The translations under genes were made by a program, and so were the position numbers. From contig CP090854.1 in the NCBI GenBank assembly GCA_041879425.1, forward strand, positions 1,302,001-1,366,000: a stretch of 64,000 nt of DNA, written 5' to 3'. The stretch comes from Vibrio pomeroyi (lineage in GTDB: Bacteria > Pseudomonadota > Gammaproteobacteria > Enterobacterales > Vibrionaceae). Under the pieces are notes generated by a model. The model searched no databases. It was not told the DNA's origin and saw only the letters and a list, made by a program, of their open reading frames with translations. Shown piece by piece: positions 27,431-35,809 of this stretch; positions within the stretch are counted from its first letter, which is position 1, and every line of letters starts with the position of its first letter.

Positions 27431-29056
27431 ATGGAAAAGCAAAATACTTCAGATGCAAAAGTATCGAAAAAAAGCGAGCTGTCGCCAGTCTGGATAGTAC
27501 CGATTATTGCGGTGTTGGTCGGGTGTTGGATGTTATTTCAATATTTCAACAATCGTGGGCCAGAGATAACCCTTATCTTGCCAGATGCCTCGGGTATAGA
27601 AGCCGGGAAAACGGCAATTAAGTCTAAGAATGTCCATGTGGGAACCATTACTGATGTCGCTTTGAGCGAAGACTATGAATACATCATAGCGAAAGCTCAG
27701 ATAGACAAGAAAGCATCTCGTATGATTAATGCCGACACTCAATTTTGGGTAGTTGAGCCACATGTTGGTACCGATGGCATCAGTGGCCTAGAGACTATTC
27801 TTTCGGGCTCTTATATTGAATTAAAGCCCGGTAAGTCGAGTGAGTCTCAGTTGAAGTTTGATGTGCTCGACACGCCACCCGTTGCGGGGCCAGATACAAA
27901 AGGCATTCGTGTAGTGGTGTCACATCATAAGGCGAATCAACTCAATGTCGGTGAGCCCGTTTTGCACCATGGTTTTGTTGTAGGACGTGTGGAAAAAACG
28001 AGTTTCGATTACCAAAAGAAAGAGGGCAAATACCAACTGTTTATCTTCGCGCCTTATGACGGGCTGATCTTTGAAAAGACTCAGTTCTGGCTATCTTCTG
28101 GCATCGATGTGAGATTTGGCGCGAATGGTTTAGACGTCAATTTCGCATCGATTGAAAGCATATTGACAGGTGGTGTGAGCTTTGATGTTGCAGAGAGCAT
28201 TAAGCCGGGTGCACAAATCAAAGAAAACCTGCATGAGTATACGCTTTATGACAACTACGATGCGGTATTACAGGGCAAATACACTACTTCGATTGATTAC
28301 GTATTGTTGTTTGAAGAGTCGGTTCGCGGTTTAAGGAAAGGCGCACCTGTAGAGTATCGTGGTGTACGCATTGGTACGGTTGATACAGTGCCACTGCAGA
28401 TTCGTATGGACAAAGATGGCAAGGTATCGAATCGTATTCCAATCCTAATCAAGCTTGAAATTGAGCGAGTATCTGAAGTCTTTAGAGCCGTGAATGCCAA
28501 AACCTTTGCAGAGCGGGTCAAACTTCAGATGGGAGAGGGGTTAAGAGCGACATTGAAAACAGGTAACTTGCTCACGGGCGCACTGTTTGTCGATATTAAT
28601 TTCTATGAAGACGAAGATCCTTACGAACCACGAGAGTTTGATGGATATCCGGTATTCCCCGTGGTGGCTGGTGGATTAACTGAGATACAAAAGCAGATCA
28701 CTGATTTTCTAACCAAGATTAATGAACTTCCTTTAGATGCAACCGTTGCTAATTTAAATAGCTCGCTCTCTTCTTTAGACACTACTTTGAAGAGCATGGA
28801 TGAATTACTGGATAGTGAAGGTGCAAAAGCGTTACCTCAAGATCTGAGTGAAACCATGAAGCAACTTGAGGCGACCTTGGAAAGCTACGACGATGATTCC
28901 GACGCCTACAAGCAATTGATCAGTGCATCTGAAGAGTTAGAACATGTACTTAAAGAACTTCGCCCATTAATTAAAGTGTTAAATGACAAACCGAATGCAC
29001 TGGTATTTGGAAGCGATATTGAAGAAGACCCGATTCCAGTTAAGGGAGTGGAATAA
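27431..29056 (+). CDS. pqiB: MCE-domain protein PqiB
   Basis: Periplasm-spanning MCE protein thought to form a hexameric tube moving phospholipids between membranes. One N-terminal transmembrane helix (about 19-36) anchors it; three MCE domains follow, beginning near GPEITLILPDASGIEAG, TKGIRVVVSHHKANQLNVG and YDNYDAVLQG...YVLLFEESVRGL, and the C-terminal 130 residues are helical (needle-like). About 541 residues, against 546 in E. coli PqiB. ATG 27431 is chosen; GTG 27422 is in frame. Its stop overlaps the pqiC start by one base (TAATG). Confidence 0.92.
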   Translation: MEKQNTSDAKVSKKSELSPVWIVPIIAVLVGCWMLFQYFNNRGPEITLILPDASGIEAGKTAIKSKNVHVGTITDVALSEDYEYIIAKAQIDKKASRMINADTQFWVVEPHVGTDGISGLETILSGSYIELKPGKSSESQLKFDVLDTPPVAGPDTKGIRVVVSHHKANQLNVGEPVLHHGFVVGRVEKTSFDYQKKEGKYQLFIFAPYDGLIFEKTQFWLSSGIDVRFGANGLDVNFASIESILTGGVSFDVAESIKPGAQIKENLHEYTLYDNYDAVLQGKYTTSIDYVLLFEESVRGLRKGAPVEYRGVRIGTVDTVPLQIRMDKDGKVSNRIPILIKLEIERVSEVFRAVNAKTFAERVKLQMGEGLRATLKTGNLLTGALFVDINFYEDEDPYEPREFDGYPVFPVVAGGLTEIQKQITDFLTKINELPLDATVANLNSSLSSLDTTLKSMDELLDSEGAKALPQDLSETMKQLEATLESYDDDSDAYKQLISASEELEHVLKELRPLIKVLNDKPNALVFGSDIEEDPIPVKGVE

Positions 29057-29559
29057 TGAGAAAGCTATTTATATCACTGGTTATGTCGGTCGGGCTTTTG
29101 GGATGTGCGGCTCCATCAGATGGCACTAACGCCTATCTCTTGCCGAAAAGTACACTGGATAAACCCATCTTTAAGGTAAAAACTCGGGTAGAGTTACCGG
29201 ATTACTTGGACACGATTGGCATCGCTTATCGCAAGTCTGAAAATGAACTAGTCTCTGCTCGCAAACATGTATGGGCGGAAAATCTAGAGGGGCTACTTGA
29301 AGAAAGGGTCAACGGTTCTAATTCTACGGGCGCTGCAGATAAAGAGCTGACGATTACCTTTGAGCAGTTCAATGGCTCTTATACTGGCAATGCAGAAGTG
29401 AAAGGAACTTGGGTGCTAAGCGAACAAGATGAAGAGCTTGCACGTGCTGATTTCGATTCAAAGGTACCGTTGAAAGAAGCAGGTTATGAAGCACTTGTTG
29501 AGGCGTTAGGTGAAGGGCTGGATGAGGTCTTGTCTGATATCCAGTCGCAATTGCCTTGA
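29056..29559 (+). CDS. pqiC: Outer-membrane lipoprotein PqiC
   Basis: Third component of the PqiABC system. The signal peptide ends in LLGC with acylated Cys at 17, and the residue after it is Ala, compatible with outer-membrane sorting. The ABC-type auxiliary (DUF330-like) body follows: an N-terminal YLLPKSTLDKPIFKVKTRVELPDYLDT strand region split by short helices. It has 167 residues (E. coli PqiC 187). Translationally coupled to pqiB. Confidence 0.88.
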   Translation: MRKLFISLVMSVGLLGCAAPSDGTNAYLLPKSTLDKPIFKVKTRVELPDYLDTIGIAYRKSENELVSARKHVWAENLEGLLEERVNGSNSTGAADKELTITFEQFNGSYTGNAEVKGTWVLSEQDEELARADFDSKVPLKEAGYEALVEALGEGLDEVLSDIQSQLP

Positions 29560-29679
29560 GGTTATTTTTAAGGCTGTTTTCTATTTGGTAAATCTCGGTT
29601 TTCCTCGTTTGTTTGGTTGTTGGTGGCTAAAGTAACTCCATCGAAAGAAAAAACGAATGATGAAATACAGAGGTGATGT

Positions 29680-29916
29680 ATGAAAAAATTAATCGCACTA
29701 GGTCTAATGGCTCTTTCAATGAATACAGCGTTTGCAGCAGATGGTAATTACACAGGTACAATCGATATGAACCTGACAGCCCCGAACCAAACTAATGTAG
29801 AGCGTGTTGAATCAGAACCTGTATTACAAGGCCGCAATGAAGCATCTTCTGGTGGTTTAAAATTCCAAACTGACGCACAAGATCACGCGATCGAGCTAAC
29901 AGGTCGTCGAGATTAA
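29680..29916 (+). CDS. 78-residue secreted protein, function unknown
   Basis: A small exported protein I do not recognise. It has a clear signal peptide, MKKLIALGLMALSMNTAFAA, leaving a mature part of about 58 residues that is polar and probably beta-rich (GNYTGTIDMNLTAPNQ) with no Cys. GAGGTGATGT precedes ATG 29680. It lies 120 bp after pqiC and has its own terminator, so it need not belong to the pqi operon. Confidence 0.75.
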   Translation: MKKLIALGLMALSMNTAFAADGNYTGTIDMNLTAPNQTNVERVESEPVLQGRNEASSGGLKFQTDAQDHAIELTGRRD

Positions 29917-29943
29917 TCCAAAGCGTTAAGCATACTGGTTGAA

Positions 29944-29991
29944 GAGTCCGCGTTGTTGAACATTCTGAAAATGTTGTACGCGGACTTTTTT
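29944..29991 (+). terminator. Terminator after the small secreted protein gene
   Basis: AGTCCGCGT at 29944-29952 pairs with ACGCGGACT at 29978-29986, with an inner AACATT/AATGTT stem, followed by TTTTTT. Confidence 0.88.
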
Positions 29992-30076
29992 GTGTATGTC
30001 CTATCCTAATATCCCACATAAATGTCCCAGTTCTTTGCAATCGACTTTTTGCTATTAACTATTTGTTCTCAATTTC

Positions 30077-30100
30077 TAGCTCTCAACTCTTAGCTCTCAA
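30077..30100. repeat. Short stop-rich repeat 3' of the HD-GYP gene
   Basis: TAGCTCTCAA occurs at 30077-30086 and 30091-30100. On the minus strand this gives TGA, TAA, TGA and TAG within 24 bases just past the HD-GYP stop. The 12-mer TCTCAACTCTTA at 30081-30092 recurs in inverse orientation at 51940-51951. Confidence 0.6.
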
Positions 30101-30114
30101 GCTTTTGTGAGCCG

Positions 30115-30738
30115 TTATGCCGCTTCTGCAAGTGAAGTGATGGCTATAAAGGCGATAAATTTGTCGACCAGAAGTGGGTTAAATTGTCCTTTCAATCTTT
30201 CATCAAACAGAATACGTAATGCTTTATCAGCGGGCATGCCTGTGCGGTAAGCTCTGGTTGAGGTCATAGCATCCCAAGTGTCGACCAGTGCAATAACTTG
30301 TCCAATCAAAGGATTCTCAGAACCTCTTAGGCGCAACGGGTATCCGTTTCCATCCCATCGTTCATGATGTAAAGAACCTAATATAGACGCCAGTTCCAGC
30401 TCAGGAACTTCTAACGTCATTGAGTAAGACTCTTCAACGTGCTTATTCATTACTTGGCGTTCTACAGGCGTTAACTTACCTGCTTTATGAAGTACAGCAC
30501 CGGGCGTCCCTAGCTTTCCTAGATCGTGAACAAGAGCAGAATCGAAAATTAATTCTAACTGTTCTTCATTAAATTCTAAGTACTCGCCAAATGAATAAGA
30601 GAGTAAACACACCCTTAATGTGTGCTCGTAGGTTTCCATTGAATGTTGACGCATGGGTTGTAATAACCTGAGTGCATCGAGTGAATATTTGTGTTGTAGG
30701 GCGAGTGTGTACACGCGGTCAATCTTGGTTTGGTTCAT
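30115..30738 (-). CDS. HD-GYP domain protein (probable c-di-GMP phosphodiesterase)
   Basis: A 207-residue protein that is almost entirely an HD-GYP domain, without a receiver or membrane sensor. HD motif residues are in ALVHDLGKLGTPG, then MNKHVE, SLHHERWDGNGYPLRL with the GYP signature, and LVDTWDAMTSTRAYR. This suggests hydrolysis of cyclic di-GMP or a related dinucleotide. ATG 30738 is chosen; no strong ribosome site is visible. It is divergent from the adhesin-like lipoprotein genes across 273 bp, a suggestive neighbour because c-di-GMP often controls surface adhesion. Confidence 0.9.
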   Translation of the reverse strand: MNQTKIDRVYTLALQHKYSLDALRLLQPMRQHSMETYEHTLRVCLLSYSFGEYLEFNEEQLELIFDSALVHDLGKLGTPGAVLHKAGKLTPVERQVMNKHVEESYSMTLEVPELELASILGSLHHERWDGNGYPLRLRGSENPLIGQVIALVDTWDAMTSTRAYRTGMPADKALRILFDERLKGQFNPLLVDKFIAFIAITSLAEAA

Positions 30739-31011
30739 AGCGGTCTGCCGTGTCAATGTGAATGAGTCGGGCAGTATGGAGAGGATGAGTAGAGGAGTTA
30801 ACTTAATGTGATTGAATGTTTATTAAACGGTCTTTCTCGAAATTCATACCGAGGTTTAGAAAAATTTAGAAGTTTGAAAGGTAATGAATTTTGAATTAAT
30901 AGTTATATTTTTCAATGGTTTAAATTTTAATAATGAATCATAGCTATTTAATGGAGTAGAAGTGAGACAAGGTTCACAATACAGCTCTACTTATTAATCA
31001 GAGTGCTTTTA

Positions 31012-33354
31012 ATGTATCTATTCAACAGTGATTTGTTGAAACGGAATTCAACACTAAATGTGTTTACCTCAGTCAGTTTAGCGGTATTGCTAGCAGGCTG
31101 TGGTAGTGAATCTAACTCCGACGGAGAGCAAGGCATTATTGCATCTCCAACAGAATCAGCCTCGATTAGTGCGCAAGATATTCAAGATAACTCGCTGGTA
31201 GAACAAAGCTTCACTATTGATCTGACTGAGCATGTTCACACATCGAATAACCAAGATTTTGTCGTAACTAATGCTCGCTCTCTATCTGGTGATTCTTGCC
31301 AAGTTCAAGGTATTAGTGAAGGTAGTTTCAATGTCTATTCGTCTGACATTAATGACTGTTTGTTCGAGTATGAAGTAACGACTTCAGCTCGCACTTCAAT
31401 GGCAACCTCATATGCTCGTGTTGCTATAGGACAGAATTACTCGTCCACCACTCTTCCACGTATTACAGCGTCAACCATCGAATCACAGGTGGTGGTTGTA
31501 GATCTAGAGAGCGAGCTAGGTTCATCGTTACCGAGTGATGACTTTGTCCTGCAAGATAGTGTTATCAGCCTAGGTTCAGGTACAGCTCGTGTCTCTGGTG
31601 CACATCAGATTGAATTTACGCCAACGACCAAAGGTCAAACCGAGGTGTATTACAGCTACCAAAACGGTGAGTCGATTCAACAAGGCTCACTGTCGATAGC
31701 GACTTCAGAAGATACTTACAATACCGCACCCACAGCGGAAGATTTCGCCTTTAGTGAGTTAGCGTTATTGGGTGAAAACATTTTGGTGGATGTAGCCAGT
31801 TATATCGAAGATGTGGATCTCGATGATGTACAGCTTGTCGGCGTGCAGGACTTCAACTCAACAACATCACTTTACGATCCTGCCAATATCTCTAACACCA
31901 AGTTTGAGTTCTCTTCTACACAACCTGGCCCTCACGACGTGGCGTACACAGTAAGCGATCACATGGGTGGCTACACTACCGGATTGGCACGCATAGAAGT
32001 CGAACCAGATTTCTCTTTGATTCAAGATTGGGAAGATATTGTTACTCATGATCCTGTGATCAGCTCAGACATCCGCTTTTTCGCGCCAATGACAAAAGTG
32101 TATGCCGACTACGTCAATGCCCCTTATACAGGCACCTATGTCGAGAATGGCACGCAAGGATTGAAAGACGCTGAAGTCGTCACTCAAACTCTTAGCCAAG
32201 CGCGCCAATATTGCAAAGTACGCGGCGGACGCCTGCCTCTGCAACGAGAACTTGAAACGCTTGTCACCAACGAAACCAGTGCATTCACCAACCACAATTG
32301 GCCTACAAGTAAGAAGTATTGGACCGCGGAAAACGTCAGTGAAACAAACGCAGCAACTGTTCACTTGAATGATGGAACAATTGGCAACCAATCAAAAGCT
32401 GTTGGTATGTACACGACTTGTGTTGATTTGAGCAACCCGAGTGTGAGTGATTTTTCTATCGATGTATCAGTGAAAGAGCGAGTATCAAACCGCTATGAGT
32501 ATGAAGTTCAAGTTCGTGACCCTGACGGTAATGCAGCACCTTTTGCGGACGTTGAATTAGAGTCCATCAATGAACGCGGTGTTTTTTTGAACCGTGAGCC
32601 AATGACTTCAGAAAGCACGAATGAGTTTGGTTTATTGGAAGAAGCGTATTTTGATATTTCATTCAGCGAAGAGGTTCTTGCCGTTCGTGTCAGTTCGCAT
32701 GAAGAACTTTATTCATTTAATCCAGTGGACGGTGCGTTGGCGATTGATGTGACAGACCCTTCTCTGTGGAGTAGTGAGGAATATTGGTCCCAAGACGTAT
32801 TTAGCCCAGATGCAGATGGGTTGATGTTGATGCCGGATATTGGGTATAGCAAGCTATTCCATGTATATAAAATGCCATTCCTTGGTGACAATTTTGTTAT
32901 ACGCTTCCGAGTACAGAGTGATGCTAATTCGTCAAGAGGAGAGTTTGCTGTCCTAATTCAACAATTGGGTACTAACCAATCTTCATGGGAGGAAGACGAA
33001 ATTATGAGAACAGGAAATACGTTTCCGTACCCAGAAAATCATCCTTCAGCATTTGGTTTGAATGTTAATTTGTATGGCCAGATGCCGGTATCCCTATTTG
33101 AAGGTGGACAGGTTACTAGTTCTCAAAGCATGAACCTGCGTGACTCAGACCGTTTCTACTGGTTCGACAAACGCGGCCAAAGAGTTTACGTCTACACGTC
33201 AACCATAGGTCAGAGACCAGCACAAGCGTCAGGCTATTTTGATATATCAGGTAATGTCGATCTATCGGAGCCATATTGGTTGTCGATCGGGGGTAAAAAC
33301 GCCGATCCTTCTATGAATTATCGAATAACTGAATTAGATATGGCTGCGTATTAG
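31012..33354 (+). CDS. Large lipoprotein with adhesin-like modules, first of a paralogous pair
   Basis: A 780-residue surface or periplasmic lipoprotein. The signal peptide ends LLAGC (Cys30), and +2 Gly favours the outer membrane. Ig/cadherin-like beta domains occupy about 50-350. A C-type-lectin-like segment follows (LSQARQYCKVRGGRLPLQRE, NHNWPTSKKYWT, two further Cys-bearing strands), of the type found in intimin/invasin-like adhesins, then a Big-1-like domain (RDPDGNAAPFADVELESINE) and a C-terminal beta-rich, LamG-like region of about 200 residues. It has no passenger-export barrel. The next gene is a clear paralogue 8 bp away. ATG 31012 is preferred over GTG 31003. Role in attachment is inferred. 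Confidence 0.75.
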   Translation: MYLFNSDLLKRNSTLNVFTSVSLAVLLAGCGSESNSDGEQGIIASPTESASISAQDIQDNSLVEQSFTIDLTEHVHTSNNQDFVVTNARSLSGDSCQVQGISEGSFNVYSSDINDCLFEYEVTTSARTSMATSYARVAIGQNYSSTTLPRITASTIESQVVVVDLESELGSSLPSDDFVLQDSVISLGSGTARVSGAHQIEFTPTTKGQTEVYYSYQNGESIQQGSLSIATSEDTYNTAPTAEDFAFSELALLGENILVDVASYIEDVDLDDVQLVGVQDFNSTTSLYDPANISNTKFEFSSTQPGPHDVAYTVSDHMGGYTTGLARIEVEPDFSLIQDWEDIVTHDPVISSDIRFFAPMTKVYADYVNAPYTGTYVENGTQGLKDAEVVTQTLSQARQYCKVRGGRLPLQRELETLVTNETSAFTNHNWPTSKKYWTAENVSETNAATVHLNDGTIGNQSKAVGMYTTCVDLSNPSVSDFSIDVSVKERVSNRYEYEVQVRDPDGNAAPFADVELESINERGVFLNREPMTSESTNEFGLLEEAYFDISFSEEVLAVRVSSHEELYSFNPVDGALAIDVTDPSLWSSEEYWSQDVFSPDADGLMLMPDIGYSKLFHVYKMPFLGDNFVIRFRVQSDANSSRGEFAVLIQQLGTNQSSWEEDEIMRTGNTFPYPENHPSAFGLNVNLYGQMPVSLFEGGQVTSSQSMNLRDSDRFYWFDKRGQRVYVYTSTIGQRPAQASGYFDISGNVDLSEPYWLSIGGKNADPSMNYRITELDMAAY

Positions 33355-33362
33355 GAATGACT

Positions 33363-35741
33363 ATGAAAGTATTAAAATTATGTGTGATAGCTCTAGGCAT
33401 TTCAGCGCTGACAGCTTGTGGTGGAGGCTCTGGTGATTCTGGTTCAACCTCTCAACCTCAACAACCATCCTCTCCAATAGAAGTACCTATTGAAGCCTCT
33501 GTCGTTCAATCAAAAGCACTCGTCAATATGGAATCTGATACCACTGTTCATGTTAGTTCAGATATCGATTTTCGCTTAACTTCCGTCGAGCAAGTCGGTA
33601 ACGGTGTTGATTGTGAGGTAACTTCGATTGATGGTATGACATTCACAACTTTGTCGGATCAGATTGGCGAGTGTCAATTTGAATATAAAGTAGAACCCGT
33701 TGAGCAAGATGTTTACGCTGGGCAAGCTTCATCACTCGCAAGGGTATCTGTCTCTGAAACTGCTGATAATAATACACTTCCGAATTTGTCAGAAACGACC
33801 GATATTGATTCGGCAGTGACTATTGACTTGTCTGAAGAGCTAAATAGTGAACTAGATACGTCAATATATATCGTGTCGGAAGAGGTGACTTTATTGGGAG
33901 CAGGTGCAGTTGAAGTCGACTCACTAAATAATACGATCTTATATACCCCGATCGATATTGGTGTGACACGCATTATGTACTCAATGAGTGATGGCTCTTC
34001 AACCAAACTCGGAAACATCGACGTAGCTGTCTCTGATACTGGCAATACACCACCAATCGCTAATGACTATATTCGAGAAGGCAAGCTTGCCAAAGATATG
34101 TCGGTTGAAATCGACCTAACAGATTATGTGTCGGACGCAGAAGACAGTGTAATTTTAGATTCTGTACGCGCTTATAATTCAGAAACGGAAATTACATCCG
34201 TCACTGAACATAAATTTTCTTTTCAATCATCAGAACCTGGTCCACATGAAGTTGCTTATACAGTCACGGACGGTCGTGGCGGTTATGCGGTAGGGCAAGT
34301 TTATATAGAAGTAGAAGCCGATTTTACCCTTATTCAAGATTGGGAAGACATTACCGCTTTCGATAACGTGATCAATGGTGATGTTACGTTCACTGCACCT
34401 ATGTCTAAAGCGATGGCTGATTATGTCAATGAAGATTACATTAGTGTAAATATGGAAGATGGCTCTCAAGGCCCGAAGCATGTACAGGTCGTACAAATGA
34501 ACTGGGAACAAGCTAAATCTTATTGTGAGCATCGTGGTGGACGTTTACCATTAACGCGAGAACTGGAAACATTAATCTCTGAGCAACCATTTCCGAATCA
34601 CAACTGGCCAACATCAACGCCTTACTGGACTGTTGATAAAACTTCTAGTGCTGAAGCGTCCTTGGTTAGTTTGTCTGATGCTTCAACAAGTACGAATGAT
34701 ACTTCTGTAGGTATCGGCTACGCCACCTGTGTTTATTTGAAAGATGATGTACAAGACTTTAGTGTTTCAGATGTTGTTAGTAATGACCTCGGAGACACTC
34801 GAAGAACAACTCGTCTCGTTTCGGCAACCTTATTAGACCCTGATGGTAACCCGGCTCCTTATCAAGATATTTTGTTTTGGGGGAGTCAAGATGTAGGCGG
34901 TTTTGGAGTGAGTAATGATGTAGTCCAATCATTAAGTGAAACCAACAGTGATGGTGTTGCAACCGCCGTCTACGAATTCACAAGCGGTTACGAAGATAAC
35001 GTGATGGCACAATATAGCGAAAGTGTTAACTTTGTACCGGTTACTTTAGAAATTGGTAGTCACGATCCTACTGAGCCTGATGACTGGCACGTATCAAAGA
35101 TACTCGGTGATACAGAGTTAGAATCTTACGAGCCCGTTATTAGTAGTGAAGGTACGATGATCAGTCTAGGTGATCACGATCAGTATATTACTTCGATCTC
35201 CAAGAATAACTTTATGGGTGATTCTTTTGACATTTACTTTACGGTCGATAGAACCAAGGCGACTAAAACTAATGGCGGGGCCGTTAATGTTGTACTTCAA
35301 CAAGTGAGTTCGATAGCTCCGGATATCAATTCTTGGTGTGATGAAAGAATATATGGTTCATGCAGTTGGGCTGGTGCTGCCAGTGTCGGCACTGCAGGTA
35401 TCCCATCTGGAGACGATCGCTATTTGAAGATTGCATTTGGTTATTATAATAATAATATTTCAGTAGAAACGAGCGAAGGCAGTATTGCAGAGGGAGAGCA
35501 ACCTGTTTCTTCAGAACGTATTGTTCATTATAGAATTGTAAATGATGAAGGACGTATTCGAATATTTTATACACTAGATGAAAATCTAGAAAATTGGACG
35601 CGTTCCATTGATGTGACACTGGAATCAACGCCAATCGATCCCAATAAGTTTTACTACTTAGGGTTTTCTGGTGGAGCTTCTTCTGTTAATGCAGATGGTG
35701 TTGTTGCATATATTACACATTTATCTATCGAAGATAGATAA
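33363..35741 (+). CDS. Large lipoprotein with adhesin-like modules, second of a paralogous pair
   Basis: A 792-residue paralogue of the preceding lipoprotein with the same domain order. Lipobox LTAC gives Cys19, followed by a Gly/Ser/Pro/Gln-rich linker. Shared blocks include LIQDWEDI, APMSKAMADYVNEDY, AKSYCEHRGGRLPLTRELETL, NHNWPTSTPYWT and LLDPDGNPAPYQDI; the C-terminal LamG-like part has diverged more and carries an extra Cys pair (WCDERIYGSCSW). AGGA lies before ATG 33363. The two genes are surely one transcript and end at the hairpin at 35759-35788. Confidence 0.75.
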   Translation: MKVLKLCVIALGISALTACGGGSGDSGSTSQPQQPSSPIEVPIEASVVQSKALVNMESDTTVHVSSDIDFRLTSVEQVGNGVDCEVTSIDGMTFTTLSDQIGECQFEYKVEPVEQDVYAGQASSLARVSVSETADNNTLPNLSETTDIDSAVTIDLSEELNSELDTSIYIVSEEVTLLGAGAVEVDSLNNTILYTPIDIGVTRIMYSMSDGSSTKLGNIDVAVSDTGNTPPIANDYIREGKLAKDMSVEIDLTDYVSDAEDSVILDSVRAYNSETEITSVTEHKFSFQSSEPGPHEVAYTVTDGRGGYAVGQVYIEVEADFTLIQDWEDITAFDNVINGDVTFTAPMSKAMADYVNEDYISVNMEDGSQGPKHVQVVQMNWEQAKSYCEHRGGRLPLTRELETLISEQPFPNHNWPTSTPYWTVDKTSSAEASLVSLSDASTSTNDTSVGIGYATCVYLKDDVQDFSVSDVVSNDLGDTRRTTRLVSATLLDPDGNPAPYQDILFWGSQDVGGFGVSNDVVQSLSETNSDGVATAVYEFTSGYEDNVMAQYSESVNFVPVTLEIGSHDPTEPDDWHVSKILGDTELESYEPVISSEGTMISLGDHDQYITSISKNNFMGDSFDIYFTVDRTKATKTNGGAVNVVLQQVSSIAPDINSWCDERIYGSCSWAGAASVGTAGIPSGDDRYLKIAFGYYNNNISVETSEGSIAEGEQPVSSERIVHYRIVNDEGRIRIFYTLDENLENWTRSIDVTLESTPIDPNKFYYLGFSGGASSVNADGVVAYITHLSIEDR

Positions 35742-35758
35742 ATTTATTTTTAGGTTGT

Positions 35759-35788
35759 AGAAGCCACCATTTATATGGTGGCTTCTTT
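35759..35788 (+). terminator. Terminator of the lipoprotein pair
   Basis: AGAAGCCACCAT, loop TTAT, ATGGTGGCTTCT, then TT. It lies between convergent genes; the T-run is short. Confidence 0.8.
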
Positions 35789-35809
35789 AGAAATGGAGTC
35801 TATAAAAAC

